From FEB-7 sp963698265 (GTDB lineage: Bacteria > Pseudomonadota > Gammaproteobacteria > Burkholderiales > Usitatibacteraceae), in assembly GCA_963698265.1 (NCBI GenBank), contig CAVOQC010000004.1, positions 1,178,001 through 1,242,000 on the forward strand: 64,000 bases of DNA. The letters are read 5' to 3'. The notes below the pieces were generated by a model. The model did no database searches, was not told the DNA's origin, and was given only the letters and a program-made list of their open reading frames with translations. The position numbers were made by a program, and so were the translations under genes. Position 1 is the stretch's first letter. The number at the start of each line of letters is the position of its first letter. Below, in pieces: positions 52,399 through 62,593 of the stretch.

Positions 52399-54306
52399 CT
52401 AGGAGCCGGGCTTGCGTTCGAGGGCTTCCTTGCGCACTTCCACCCCGATTCGCGCCCGCAGGCTCCTCAACGCGGACTCAAGCTCGCTCGCGGCGACCGT
52501 CTGACGCAGCTGCTCCGCGAGGCCCTTGCGCTTCGCTTCGTCGATGGACTCGATGTCGATCACCTTGGTGATGCGCACCAGCGAGTAGCCCGCAGGCGTG
52601 GCGACCCCGACCACGGCAGGGAGCTTTTTCGCGTCGGCGCGGAAGATCTTGTCCAGCACCTGCGGGGAGAGCCCGCCGGGCTTCTGGCGGCTCACGGCGA
52701 GCGGCTCGGGCCACTTGAGCCCGGCATCCTTGCCCTCGGCGGCGGCCTTCAGTTTCGCCTCGCCATCGGCGCTCGCGCGCTTCAGGGCCTCGTCGCGCTT
52801 GTACCGGCTTTCGATAACCGCACGCACGGACTCGAACGGCCGTTGGTCCGCCGCCTTGTGCTCGATCACCCGCGCGGCCACCAGTACGCTCGGAGCCACC
52901 TCGATGGCGGCGGTGTTGCGCTTCGACTGGATGGTGTTGTCCGAAAAGATCTCCGCGAGGAGCTTCGGGTTGGAGAGGAGCGGCGGCGCTCCGGCATTCT
53001 TGGAGAACCAGCCCGATGGCTGGATGGCCAGCTTGAAAGTGTCCGCCGCGGGCTTCAGGCTCGTCGACTGCTCGTAGACCATGTTCGTGAGGCCCTCGGC
53101 GATCTCCGCGAACCGGCGGGCGGCCGCGCCCTTCTTGATTTCCGCCTCGATCTCCGGGGAGGCCTCGGCGAGGCTCTTGCCCTTCTCCGGCTTCACGTCG
53201 GTCACGCGGATCACGTGGTAGCCGAAGTCCGAGAGCACCGGTCCCACGATCTCGTCCTTCTTCGCCGCGAACGCCGCGTCCTCGAAGGGCTTGACCATCG
53301 CGCCGCGCGCGAAGAAGCCCAAGTCGCCGCCCTGCGCGGCGGAGCCGGGGTCCTGCGACTGCTTCATCGCGGCCTGCGCGAACCCCGCCGGCTTCGCCTT
53401 CAGCGCCGCCGCGAGTTCCGCCGCCTTCGTCTCGATGGCCTTCTTCTCGGGCTGCGTGGCGTCTGGCTTCACCGAGAGCAGGATGTGGCTCGCGCGCCGC
53501 TCCTCGCGCTGCACGAAGCGCGACTTGTTCGATTCGTAGAATTTCCGCACGTCCTCCGGGTCCACCGGCGACCGGGCCGCCAGCGCGTCGAGCGAGAGCT
53601 CGACGTACTCGACGCGCACCTGCTCGGGAACGGCGAATTCAACGGCCCGGGCGTCGTAGTACGCCTTCAGGTCGCTCTCGGCCGGCTTCACTTCGGCCAG
53701 GAACGTCTCCGGGCCCACGTTCACGACGCTCACCTCGCGGCTCTGTTCCGACAGGCGAATGAACCCCTCCAAGGTCGTGCGCGGCACGATCGCGGTCTGC
53801 ACGATCGCGTCGCGATAGCGCGCGAGCCGCATGTCCTCGCGCAGGCGTTCGTCGAGGCCCACGACGCTGTAGCCCTGCGAACGGGCGATGGCCTCGTAGC
53901 GCTCCCGGGAGAATTTTCCGCCTTCCTGGAAGGCGGACTCGGCCGTGATGCGCTCGCGCAGTTGCTTGTCGTCGATTCGCACGCCCGCGCGCTCTGCGCC
54001 GAGCGCGATCAAGCGCTCGTTGATCACGCGGTCGAGGACGCCTCGCCGCAGGTCAGGATTCTCCATGAGGGAGGCATCGAAGTTTCGCCCGAACTGCGCC
54101 TGGAGCGTTTCCTGCTGCTGCCGCAGCGCCTGGTCGAAGTCGCCCTGGCTCACCCGCAGCTGGCCCACGGTGGCGATCGTGTCGCCGCCCAAGGGAGTGC
54201 GGAAGTAGTAGTCGATGCCGAAAAGGCCGAAGGGAACGATGAGGAAGATCGCGAAGAAGTACTTGACGATCTTGTACTGGATCAGGTTTCGGATCTGGAC
54301 GAGCAT
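52399..54306 (-). CDS. ppiD: Peptidyl-prolyl isomerase/chaperone PpiD
   Basis: A 635-residue periplasmic folding factor anchored by one N-terminal helix (IVKYFFAIFLIVPFGLFGI, about 13-31). A SurA-N-like chaperone region follows (DFDQALRQQQETLQAQFG), then a parvulin domain about 255-360 (RRASHILLSVKPDA, GSAAQGGDLGFFARGAMVKPFEDAAF in part) and a long C-terminal chaperone region. Met 54306 was chosen as the Met that begins the membrane anchor. It is the last gene of the quality-control cluster, after the two tRNAs and a terminator. Confidence 0.95.
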   Translation of the reverse strand: MLVQIRNLIQYKIVKYFFAIFLIVPFGLFGIDYYFRTPLGGDTIATVGQLRVSQGDFDQALRQQQETLQAQFGRNFDASLMENPDLRRGVLDRVINERLIALGAERAGVRIDDKQLRERITAESAFQEGGKFSRERYEAIARSQGYSVVGLDERLREDMRLARYRDAIVQTAIVPRTTLEGFIRLSEQSREVSVVNVGPETFLAEVKPAESDLKAYYDARAVEFAVPEQVRVEYVELSLDALAARSPVDPEDVRKFYESNKSRFVQREERRASHILLSVKPDATQPEKKAIETKAAELAAALKAKPAGFAQAAMKQSQDPGSAAQGGDLGFFARGAMVKPFEDAAFAAKKDEIVGPVLSDFGYHVIRVTDVKPEKGKSLAEASPEIEAEIKKGAAARRFAEIAEGLTNMVYEQSTSLKPAADTFKLAIQPSGWFSKNAGAPPLLSNPKLLAEIFSDNTIQSKRNTAAIEVAPSVLVAARVIEHKAADQRPFESVRAVIESRYKRDEALKRASADGEAKLKAAAEGKDAGLKWPEPLAVSRQKPGGLSPQVLDKIFRADAKKLPAVVGVATPAGYSLVRITKVIDIESIDEAKRKGLAEQLRQTVAASELESALRSLRARIGVEVRKEALERKPGS

Positions 54307-54346
54307 GGCGATCTGTGCCTCTTGCCCGGTATCCGGGCGTTCAAGC

Positions 54347-54376
54347 AAAAAGGGCGAACCCGCACGGGTTCGCCCT
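54347..54376 (-). terminator. Rho-independent terminator after tRNA-Asp
   Basis: AGGGCGAACCCG (54351-54362) pairs perfectly with CGGGTTCGCCCT (54365-54376). On the minus strand the stem is followed by TTTTTGC. It lies eight bases beyond the 3' end of tRNA-Asp and before the ppiD start, so it ends transcription of the tRNA unit, with ppiD transcribed by read-through or its own promoter. Confidence 0.88.
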
Positions 54377-54383
54377 GGTGGAC

Positions 54384-54460
54384 TGGCGGAGTGGACGGGA
54401 CTCGAACCCGCGACCCCCGGCGTGACAGGCCGGTATTCTAACCAACTGAACTACCACTCC
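54384..54460 (-). tRNA. tRNA-Asp (anticodon GUC)
   Basis: A 77-base cloverleaf with encoded CCA. Acceptor arms GGAGTGG and CCACTCC pair fully with discriminator G. The anticodon loop is CCTGTCACG, anticodon GUC. The T arm has GGTTCGAGTCC. It lies between tRNA-Val and ppiD on the minus strand. Confidence 0.97.
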
Positions 54461-54523
54461 TTAGGCGATTCTGGCCACCGCGTGCGCCGCTCTCGCGGGC
54501 CCGGTGGCGCGACCGGCGACTGC

Positions 54524-54599
54524 TGGTGGGTGCTGAGGGGCTCGAACCCCCGACTTTCGCCTTGTAAGGGCGACGCTCTACCAACTGAGCTAAGCACCC
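54524..54599 (-). tRNA. tRNA-Val (anticodon UAC)
   Basis: A 76-base cloverleaf with encoded CCA. Acceptor GGGTGCT pairs with AGCACCC, discriminator A. The anticodon loop CCTTACAAG gives UAC. The D arm has AGCTCAGTTGG. It lies 17 bases after hupB, likely in the same transcript. Confidence 0.97.
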
Positions 54600-54616
54600 G
54601 GCACCCGGGAAGCCCG

Positions 54617-54889
54617 TCAGTTTAGCGCATCGCGCAGTGCTTTTCCAGCGCGGAACTTGGGCACCTTGGCAGCCTTGATCTTGATGGGGGCCCCGGTACG
54701 CGGGTTGCGCCCCGACCGCGAGGCGCGCTTGCCCACGTGGAAAGTGCCGAAGCCCACCAGGCTCACGGTGCCGCCCTTGCGCAGCGAAGTCCTGATCGCC
54801 GCCAGCGCCCCTTCGAGCGCGCGGCCCGCGGCGGCCTTGGAGATGTCGGCGCTCTTGGCGATCGCCTCGATGAGATCCGATTTGTTCAC
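54617..54889 (-). CDS. hupB: DNA-binding protein HU-beta
   Basis: A 90-residue nucleoid protein. MNKSDLIEAIAKSADISKAAAGRAL is the HU opening; the DNA-binding arms are in VGFGTFHVGKRASRSGRNPRTG with the intercalating Pro of the RNPxTG motif. It bends DNA as a dimer. It follows lon by 30 bases, the order lon-hupB being conserved in proteobacteria. Confidence 0.97.
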   Translation of the reverse strand: MNKSDLIEAIAKSADISKAAAGRALEGALAAIRTSLRKGGTVSLVGFGTFHVGKRASRSGRNPRTGAPIKIKAAKVPKFRAGKALRDALN

Positions 54890-54919
54890 GTCTTGCTCCC
54901 TGGAGAGACTTCGAATGGA

Positions 54920-57331
54920 TCAGTGCTTGACGACCACGCCCTTGCCCGACGGGGCCGGCGCAGCCGGAGGCGGCGTGGCGGCCGCTTCTTCGGCAAGCGG
55001 CTCCGGCTTCGCCTCGAGGGCGCGGTCGAGTACCTCGTCGATCCAGCGCACCGGGATGATCTCGATCTGGCCCTTGACCTCCTCGGGAAGCTCCTCGGCG
55101 AGATCCTTCACGTTCTCGTGGGGAATCAGGACCGTCTTCACGCCGCCGCGATGGGCCGCGAGCAGTTTTTCCTTGAGCCCCCCGATGGGCAGCACCTCGC
55201 CGCGCAGCGTGATCTCGCCGGTCATCGCCACGTCGCAGCGTACCGGTATGCCGGTGAGCACCGAGACGAGCGCGGTCGTGATCGCAACACCCGCGCTGGG
55301 GCCATCCTTGGGCGTGGCGCCTTCGGGCAGGTGGATGTGCAGGTCCAGGTTCTGGTAGAAATCCTCGGGAATGCCCAGGCGCTTGGCTCGCGCACGCACG
55401 ACCGAGATGGCGGCCTTGATGGACTCCTGCATCACCTCGCCCAGCTTGCCCGTCGTGACGGTATTGCCCTTGCCGGGCACCTTCGCCGCTTCCACGGTCA
55501 GGAGTTCCCCGCCGACCTCCGTCCACGCGAGGCCGGTGACCTGCCCCACCTGGTTCTCCTTTTCCGCGATCCCGTAGGTGAACTTGCGCACCCCCAGGTA
55601 CTTGTCGAGGTTCTTCGCGTTGACCGTGACCGTCGCGCCTTCCTTCTTGCGGATCAGGATCGCCTTCACCACCTTGCGGCAGATCTTGGCGAGCTCCCGG
55701 TCGAACCCGCGCACGCCGGCTTCCCGCGTGTAGTAGCGGGCGATGTCGCGCAGGGCCGAATCGGACACCACGAGCTCGCCCGACTTCAGTCCGTTCGCCT
55801 TGAGCTGCTTGGGAAGCAGGTACTCCTTGGCAATGTGCACCTTCTCGTTCTCGGTGTAGCCCGAGAGGCGGATCACCTCCATCCGGTCCAGGAGCGGCGC
55901 CGGGATGTTGAGGGTGTTGGCGGTGGCGACGAACATCACGTCGGAGAGGTCGTACTCGACCTCCACGTAGTGGTCCACGAACGTGTGGTTCTGCTCGGGG
56001 TCGAGCACTTCCAGCAGCGCCGAAGAGGGGTCGCCGCGGAAGTCCATGCCGAGCTTGTCCACCTCGTCCAGCAGGAAGAGGGGATTTCTCACGCCGACCC
56101 GCGACATGTTCTGCAGGATCTTGCCGGGCATCGATCCGATGTAGGTGCGGCGGTGGCCGCGCACCTCGGCCTCGTCGCGCACCCCGCCGAGCGACATGCG
56201 GACGAACTTGCGGTTGGTTGCGCGCGCGATCGACTGCCCGAGCGAGGTCTTGCCCACGCCAGGCGGGCCCACGAGGCACAGGATCGGGCCCTTCAGCTTG
56301 TCCACGCGCTGCTGCACGGCGAGGTACTCGACGATGCGTTCCTTCACCCGCTCGAGGCCGTAGTGGTCCGCGTCGAGGATTTTCTCGGAGTTCTTGAGAT
56401 CCGACGAGACCTTCGTCTTCTTCTTCCACGGCAGGCCCACGAGGGTGTCGATGTAGTTCCTCACCACCGTCGCCTCGGCCGACATCGGGGACATGAGCTT
56501 CAGCTTCTTCAGCTCCGCCTCGGTCTTCAGGCGCGCCTCCTTGGGCATGTGCGCGCCCTTGATCTTCTTCTCCAACTCGTCCAGGTCGGCGCCCTCCTCG
56601 GAGTCGCCGAGCTCCTTCTGGATCGCCTTCACCTGCTCGTTCAGGTAGTACTCGCGCTGGCTCTTCTCCATCTGGCGCTTCACGCGGCCGCGGATGCGCT
56701 TCTCGACCTGCATGATGTCGATCTCGGTCTCCAGGAGCTGCAGGAGCTGCTCCAGGCGGCGTGCGACCTCGAACATCTCGAGGATCTGCTGCTTCTGCTC
56801 GAGCTTGAGCGGAAGGTGCGCGGCGATCGTGTCCGACAGGCGCCCGGCGCCGTCGATCCCCGAGAGCGAGGTGAGGACTTCGGGGGGGATCTTCTTGTTC
56901 AGCTTCACGTACTGGTCGAACTGGGTGAGGAGCGTGCGGCGCATGGCCTCCACCTCGGTCGACTCGGCCTCGTCGGTGACGATGGGCTCGACCTCGCCCT
57001 CGAAATTCGCCTTGTCGGTGAGCACGCGCACGATGCCCGCGCGGTGCACGCCCTCCACCAGCACCTTCACGGTGCCGTCGGGGAGCTTCAGCATCTGCAG
57101 GATCGTGGAAACGGTGCCGACGGCGTAGAGATCCTCCGGAGCGGGCTCGTCCTTGGCCGCGGACTTCTGCGCGACGAGGACCACGTTCTTGCCCTCCTCC
57201 ATGGCCGATTCCAGCGCCTTGATGGACTTGGGGCGGCCCACGAAAAGCGGGATGACCATGTGCGGGAACACCACCACGTCGCGCAGCGGCAGCAACGGGA
57301 GCACACGGGAATCGGGAGTCGGGTCTGTCAT
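54920..57331 (-). CDS. lon: ATP-dependent protease Lon
   Basis: An 803-residue soluble AAA+ protease. The N-terminal substrate domain (about 10-210) begins LPLLPLRDVVVFPHMVIPLFVGR (partial). Walker A GPPGVGKTS lies near residue 354 and the sensor and lid regions follow. The protease domain has the catalytic Ser in KDGPSAGVA (about 679) and the Lys in GGLKEKLLAAHRGG. The C terminus carries an Ala/Pro-rich tail. It is transcribed leftward after clpX with a 93-base gap in which no clear heat-shock promoter could be fixed. Confidence 0.98.
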   Translation of the reverse strand: MTDPTPDSRVLPLLPLRDVVVFPHMVIPLFVGRPKSIKALESAMEEGKNVVLVAQKSAAKDEPAPEDLYAVGTVSTILQMLKLPDGTVKVLVEGVHRAGIVRVLTDKANFEGEVEPIVTDEAESTEVEAMRRTLLTQFDQYVKLNKKIPPEVLTSLSGIDGAGRLSDTIAAHLPLKLEQKQQILEMFEVARRLEQLLQLLETEIDIMQVEKRIRGRVKRQMEKSQREYYLNEQVKAIQKELGDSEEGADLDELEKKIKGAHMPKEARLKTEAELKKLKLMSPMSAEATVVRNYIDTLVGLPWKKKTKVSSDLKNSEKILDADHYGLERVKERIVEYLAVQQRVDKLKGPILCLVGPPGVGKTSLGQSIARATNRKFVRMSLGGVRDEAEVRGHRRTYIGSMPGKILQNMSRVGVRNPLFLLDEVDKLGMDFRGDPSSALLEVLDPEQNHTFVDHYVEVEYDLSDVMFVATANTLNIPAPLLDRMEVIRLSGYTENEKVHIAKEYLLPKQLKANGLKSGELVVSDSALRDIARYYTREAGVRGFDRELAKICRKVVKAILIRKKEGATVTVNAKNLDKYLGVRKFTYGIAEKENQVGQVTGLAWTEVGGELLTVEAAKVPGKGNTVTTGKLGEVMQESIKAAISVVRARAKRLGIPEDFYQNLDLHIHLPEGATPKDGPSAGVAITTALVSVLTGIPVRCDVAMTGEITLRGEVLPIGGLKEKLLAAHRGGVKTVLIPHENVKDLAEELPEEVKGQIEIIPVRWIDEVLDRALEAKPEPLAEEAAATPPPAAPAPSGKGVVVKH

Positions 57332-57424
57332 GGCGGTTTCCTGGGGAACGTCAGGCGATTACATGGGGGCTCGGGGGCTCGCGATCAAGCCCCAGCCGCG
57401 GCGCAGCGGTTTCCGGCCGGGGCG

Positions 57425-58693
<1,269 letters not shown>

Positions 58694-58712
58694 CGGATTG
58701 CCTTCCCTAACC

Positions 58713-59339
58713 TCAAGCCGCGGCCTGCGCGCGGGTCCTGAGGATCTTGTCGATCAGCCCGTACTTTACCGCTTCTTCCGCGCCCATGAAGTTGTCGCGG
58801 TCGGTGTCGCGGTCGATCACGTCGATCGGCTGGCCGGTGTGCAGCGCCATCATCTCGTTCAGGCGCCGCTTGAGGAAGAGGACCTCCTTCGCGTGGATCT
58901 CGATGTCGGAGGCCTGCCCGGAGAACCCGCCCGAGGGCTGGTGGATCATCACGCGGGAGTTGGGCAGGACGAAGCGCTTGCCCTTGGCGCCGGCGGCCAG
59001 CAGGAACGCGCCCATGCTGGCCGCGAGGCCCGTGCACAGGGTGGAGACGTCGGGCTTGATGAACTGCATCGTGTCGTAGATCGCGAGCCCCGAGGAGACG
59101 CTGCCGCCCGGGGAGTTGATGTAGAGGTTGATGTCCTTGTCCGGGTTCTCGCTCTCGAGGAAGAGCAGTTGGGCCACGATCAGGTTCGCCATGCCGTCGT
59201 TGATCGGGCCCACGAGGAAGATCACGCGCTCCTTCAGCAGGCGCGAGTAGATGTCGTAGGCGCGCTCGCCCCGCCCCGACTGCTCGATCACCATCGGGAT
59301 GAGACCGAGGCCCACCGGCCCCTGGTATTCGTCTCTCAA
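58713..59339 (-). CDS. clpP: ATP-dependent Clp protease proteolytic subunit
   Basis: A 208-residue serine protease subunit that forms a 14-mer with ClpX. The catalytic triad is S108 (LAASMGAF), H133 (MIHQP) and D182 (DTDRDNFM). The N-terminal LGLIPMVIEQSGRGERAYDIYSRLL (partial) includes the processing and axial-loop region. It starts 13 bases after the trigger factor stop. Length is normal. Confidence 0.98.
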   Translation of the reverse strand: MRDEYQGPVGLGLIPMVIEQSGRGERAYDIYSRLLKERVIFLVGPINDGMANLIVAQLLFLESENPDKDINLYINSPGGSVSSGLAIYDTMQFIKPDVSTLCTGLAASMGAFLLAAGAKGKRFVLPNSRVMIHQPSGGFSGQASDIEIHAKEVLFLKRRLNEMMALHTGQPIDVIDRDTDRDNFMGAEEAVKYGLIDKILRTRAQAAA

Positions 59340-59352
59340 TCGCTTCTCCTCG

Positions 59353-60663
59353 TCAGGGCTTCTTCGTGCCCATCAGCTCGTCGAAGGCCGTCGGCCGGTC
59401 CTCCACCTGCATGCGAGCCAGGGACCATTCTACGACGTTGTCCTCCATGACGACGGCCTCGACCTCGGCCATCCGCTCGGGCTGGCCGTAGAACCAGCGG
59501 ACCATCTCGGCGGGCTGCTCGAAGCTGTCCGCGTGCTCCTCGATCACCTTGCGCACCTGGTCCGCGCGGGCGCCGAGTTCGTTCTTGCGCACGAGGTCCG
59601 CGATCAGCAGGCCGAGGGTCACGCGGTGGCGGGCCTGTTCCGCGAAGATGGCGGCGGGCAGCTCCAGCTCCTGCGTGGTCATGCCGCGCTGCTTGAGATC
59701 GGCCAAGGCGGCCTCGCGCATGCGCGCCGTTTCCATGTCGAGGAGCGTGCGCGGCACCTCGAAGGTGGCGGCGGCGACCAGGCCCTCCATCACCTGCTCC
59801 TTCACCCGGGACTGGATGCGCTTCTTCACCTCGCGCTCGATGTTCTGGCGGATCTCCGCGCGCATGCGCGCGACATCGCCTTCCTCCACCCCCAGCGACC
59901 TGGCGAAATCCGCGTCCACTTCCGGCAGCTTCGGCTGCGCCACCTGGTTCACCGTGACGGCGAACTGCGCGGTCTTCCCCCTGAGTTGCTCGGCATAGTC
60001 CTCCGGGAACACGATCGGGAAGGTCTTCGTCGCGCCCTCGGCGAGCCCCGCGAGGGCCTCCTCGAACGCCGGGAGCATGCGTCCCTCGCCCAGCACCACG
60101 GTGAAGTTCTTGCCGGAGCCGCCCTCGAAGGAAACGCCGTCGACCGTGCCGTCGAAGTCGAGGTTCACGAGATCGCCGTTGCCGGCACCCCGCTCGACCC
60201 GCTCGTAGGTCGCGCGCTGCTTGCGAAGCGTCTCGATCGTCGCATCGACGTCCTTGTCGGACAACTCGGTCTGCGGCCGGGCCACTTTCCGCTCGGCGAT
60301 GTCGCCCAGGGTGATCTCGGGGTAGACCTCGAAGACCGCCTGGAATTCGAAGGCGTTGGCGTCGGTGCCGCCCTGGACCGGCTCGAAGCGCGGCATGCCC
60401 GCCACGCGGTAGTTCTGGCTGCGCACGGCGTCGGCGAACGAGCGCTGCACGCTCTCCGACAGCGCCTCCTGGCGCACCTGGAACCCGTACTGGCGCTCCA
60501 CCATCTTGATCGGCACCTTGCCGGGCCGGAAACCCTGCATCTTCACCGTGCGCGCGAGCTTCTTGATCCGGTTCGCGATCTCGGCCTCGAGCTGCGCGAC
60601 CGGGATCGCCACCTTCAGTTGCCGCTCGAGCGGGCTGGGCTTCGTTTCGACTGCCTGCTGCAT
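59353..60663 (-). CDS. tig: Trigger factor
   Basis: A 436-residue ribosome-associated chaperone with prolyl isomerase activity. The ribosome-binding loop is MQGFRPGKVP (about 43-52), equivalent to the GFRxGKxP signature. The FKBP-like domain is about 155-245 (NGDLVNLDFDGTVDGVSFEGG in part) and the C-terminal arms complete the cradle. First protein gene of the tig-clpP-clpX unit. Start ATG 60663 fits the family start. Confidence 0.97.
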   Translation of the reverse strand: MQQAVETKPSPLERQLKVAIPVAQLEAEIANRIKKLARTVKMQGFRPGKVPIKMVERQYGFQVRQEALSESVQRSFADAVRSQNYRVAGMPRFEPVQGGTDANAFEFQAVFEVYPEITLGDIAERKVARPQTELSDKDVDATIETLRKQRATYERVERGAGNGDLVNLDFDGTVDGVSFEGGSGKNFTVVLGEGRMLPAFEEALAGLAEGATKTFPIVFPEDYAEQLRGKTAQFAVTVNQVAQPKLPEVDADFARSLGVEEGDVARMRAEIRQNIEREVKKRIQSRVKEQVMEGLVAAATFEVPRTLLDMETARMREAALADLKQRGMTTQELELPAAIFAEQARHRVTLGLLIADLVRKNELGARADQVRKVIEEHADSFEQPAEMVRWFYGQPERMAEVEAVVMEDNVVEWSLARMQVEDRPTAFDELMGTKKP

Positions 60664-60737
60664 GTGGATAGTCCTGTGAGAGTCCCCCGGGATGCGTTCC
60701 GCGAGGGGTGGCCGTCAGGGTGTCGGCCGATCGAACT

Positions 60738-60822
60738 TGGTGCGAAAGAAGGGACTCGAACCCCCATGCCTTTCGGCGCCGGAACCTAAATCCGGTGCGT
60801 CTACCAATTCCGCCACTTTCGC
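60738..60822 (-). tRNA. tRNA-Leu (anticodon UAG)
   Basis: An 85-base class II tRNA with encoded CCA. Acceptor GCGAAAG pairs with CTTTCGC, discriminator A. The anticodon loop is GATTTAGGTTC, anticodon UAG, reading CUA and related Leu codons. A long variable arm (GCGCCGAAAGGCA region) is present. It lies 74 bases upstream of tig. Confidence 0.97.
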
Positions 60823-60833
60823 GGTGAAGGCGA

Positions 60834-60839
60834 ATTATA
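60834..60839 (-). promoter_or_regulatory. -10 box of the tRNA-Leu (and tig) promoter
   Basis: A perfect TATAAT on the minus strand, 12 bases before the tRNA 5' end, so transcription would start a few bases upstream of the tRNA. A good -35 at 17 bases is not evident (CGTCTG). It probably also drives tig. Confidence 0.65.
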
Positions 60840-60888
60840 CCCGAAGGAAACGGCCCCAGACGACGCCCATGGCACCGGAACTGACCGA

Positions 60889-60894
60889 TATAAT
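60889..60894 (+). promoter_or_regulatory. -10 box of the hpnCDE operon
   Basis: A perfect TATAAT, 30 bases before the hpnC start codon, in the 101-base gap divergent from tRNA-Leu. The -35 region is poor (CCCATG at 60866-60871), so the promoter may be weak or activated. Confidence 0.55.
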
Positions 60895-60923
60895 CCCGAT
60901 AATTCAAGCGTTTCCCACATCCC

Positions 60924-61763
60924 TTGCCTGTCGAGCACTACGAGAATTTCCCCGTCGCTTCCTGGCTCCTTCCGCCCGCCCTGCGGCCCCCGGTCGAGGC
61001 CATCTACGCATTTGCGCGAAGCGCCGACGACTTCGCCGACGAAGGCACCCGCAGCGACTCCGAGCGCCTGGCGCTCCTGGACGGCTATGCGAGAAACCTC
61101 GACCGGATCGCGCACCGCGAGCGCCCCGCCGACCCGATTTTTTCCCGTCTCCATGACGCCGTCTTCGCGCACGACCTTCCCCTCGCGCTCTTCCACGACC
61201 TGCTCGACGCCTTCCGCCAGGACGTGGTGAAGAAGCGCTACGCCTCCTTCGAAGAACTGCTCGACTACTGCCGGCGGTCGGCCGATCCCGTGGGCCGGCT
61301 GCTGCTCGCACTCTTCCGCAAGGACGACCCGGCGAACCTGCGCGATTCCGACGCCATCTGCTCGAGCCTGCAACTCATCAACCACTGGCAGGACGTCGCC
61401 GTGGACTGGGGCAAGGGCCGCGTCTACCTCCCGCAGGAGGATCTCGCCCGCTTCGGCGTGACGGAATCGGGCATCGCCGAAGGCCGTGCCGACCGCGCCT
61501 GGCAGGACCTCATGCGCTTCCAGTGCCAGCGGGCGCGGGCCATGATGCGCAGCGGCTCGCCCCTGGGCACGCGGCTGCCGGGGCGCATAGGCCTGGAGAT
61601 CCGCGCCATCGCCGCGGGAGGGCTGCGGATCCTCGACAAGATCGAGGCGGTGCAGGGCGACGTCTTCGGCCGCCGCCCGCGATTGAAGGCCGGCGACTGG
61701 GCGCGCATCCTCTGGAAGGCGGCCTTCTGGAGGCCGGCCCCGGTGCGGGTCGCCGCCCCATGA
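60924..61763 (+). CDS. hpnC: Hydroxysqualene synthase HpnC
   Basis: A 279-residue trans-isoprenyl synthase-fold enzyme that converts presqualene diphosphate to hydroxysqualene in hopanoid synthesis. LPVEHYENFPVASWLLPPALR is the HpnC opening; the metal motifs are SADDFADEG and NHWQDVAVDW. The only start that keeps the conserved opening is TTG 60924. The stop overlaps hpnD (ATGA). Confidence 0.93.
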   Translation: MPVEHYENFPVASWLLPPALRPPVEAIYAFARSADDFADEGTRSDSERLALLDGYARNLDRIAHRERPADPIFSRLHDAVFAHDLPLALFHDLLDAFRQDVVKKRYASFEELLDYCRRSADPVGRLLLALFRKDDPANLRDSDAICSSLQLINHWQDVAVDWGKGRVYLPQEDLARFGVTESGIAEGRADRAWQDLMRFQCQRARAMMRSGSPLGTRLPGRIGLEIRAIAAGGLRILDKIEAVQGDVFGRRPRLKAGDWARILWKAAFWRPAPVRVAAP

Positions 61764-62593
61764 CCCCCGACGAATACTGCCGGCAGCGGGCCGCGGCGAG
61801 CGGATCGAGCTTCTACTACAGCTTCCTCTTCCTGGGCGCGGAGAAAAGGCGCGCCATCACCGCGTTCTACGCCTTCTGCCGGGAGGTCGACGACGTCGCC
61901 GACGAAGCGAGCGACATCGCGGTCGCGCGCGCCAAGCTCGCCTGGTGGCGCACGGAAGTGGCGAACCTCGCGGCCGGCACGCCCACGCACCCGGTCACGA
62001 AGGCCCTGGCGCCGTTCGTCGCTCCCATGGGCCTCGACGCGGCCCGCATGAACGAGATCATCGACGGCATGGAGATGGACTTGACACACCATCGCTATGC
62101 CGACTTCGAGTCGCTGCGCGTGTACTGCCATCGCGTGGCCGGCGTCGTGGGACAGCTCTCGGCCTCCATCTTCGGCTTCCGCCACGCGCAGACGCTCGAG
62201 TACGCCGAGTCGCTCGGGCTCGCATTCCAGCTCACCAACATCATCCGCGACGTGGGCGAGGACGCGAGGCGCGGCCGCGTCTACCTGCCCGCCGACGACC
62301 TGGCGCGCCACGGCCTCGCCGCGGAGGACATCCTCGCCCGTCGCGCAGGCGAGCCCTTCCGCGCCATGATGGCCGGGCAGGCCGAGCGCGCCGAGCGCCT
62401 CTACGAGGAGGCCTTCGCGAAGCTGCATCCCGAGGACCGCCGCAACCAGCGCGCCGGGCTCGTGATGGCCGCCATCTACCGCACGCTCCTCGCCGAGATC
62501 CGCCGCGACGGCTTTCCCGTCCTGGAAGGTCGCGTCTCGCTCACGCCCATCCGCAAGCTCTGGATCGCGTGGAGGACATGGGTGCGCGCGTGA
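61760..62593 (+). CDS. hpnD: Presqualene diphosphate synthase HpnD
   Basis: A 277-residue enzyme that joins two farnesyl diphosphates. The opening is SGSSFYYSFLFLGAEKRRAITAFYAFCREVDD (partial). The Asp-rich motifs are REVDDVADEASD and NIIRDVGEDARRGR. The C terminus has LTPIRKLWIAWRTW. It overlaps hpnC by four bases and hpnE by about 16 bases. Confidence 0.95.
   Translation: MTPDEYCRQRAAASGSSFYYSFLFLGAEKRRAITAFYAFCREVDDVADEASDIAVARAKLAWWRTEVANLAAGTPTHPVTKALAPFVAPMGLDAARMNEIIDGMEMDLTHHRYADFESLRVYCHRVAGVVGQLSASIFGFRHAQTLEYAESLGLAFQLTNIIRDVGEDARRGRVYLPADDLARHGLAAEDILARRAGEPFRAMMAGQAERAERLYEEAFAKLHPEDRRNQRAGLVMAAIYRTLLAEIRRDGFPVLEGRVSLTPIRKLWIAWRTWVRA

Noticed and set aside
57374..57393. Hairpin between lon and clpX as a terminator
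   Set aside because: The six-base stem has no U-tract on the minus strand, and the genes are usually linked; it was too weak to annotate.
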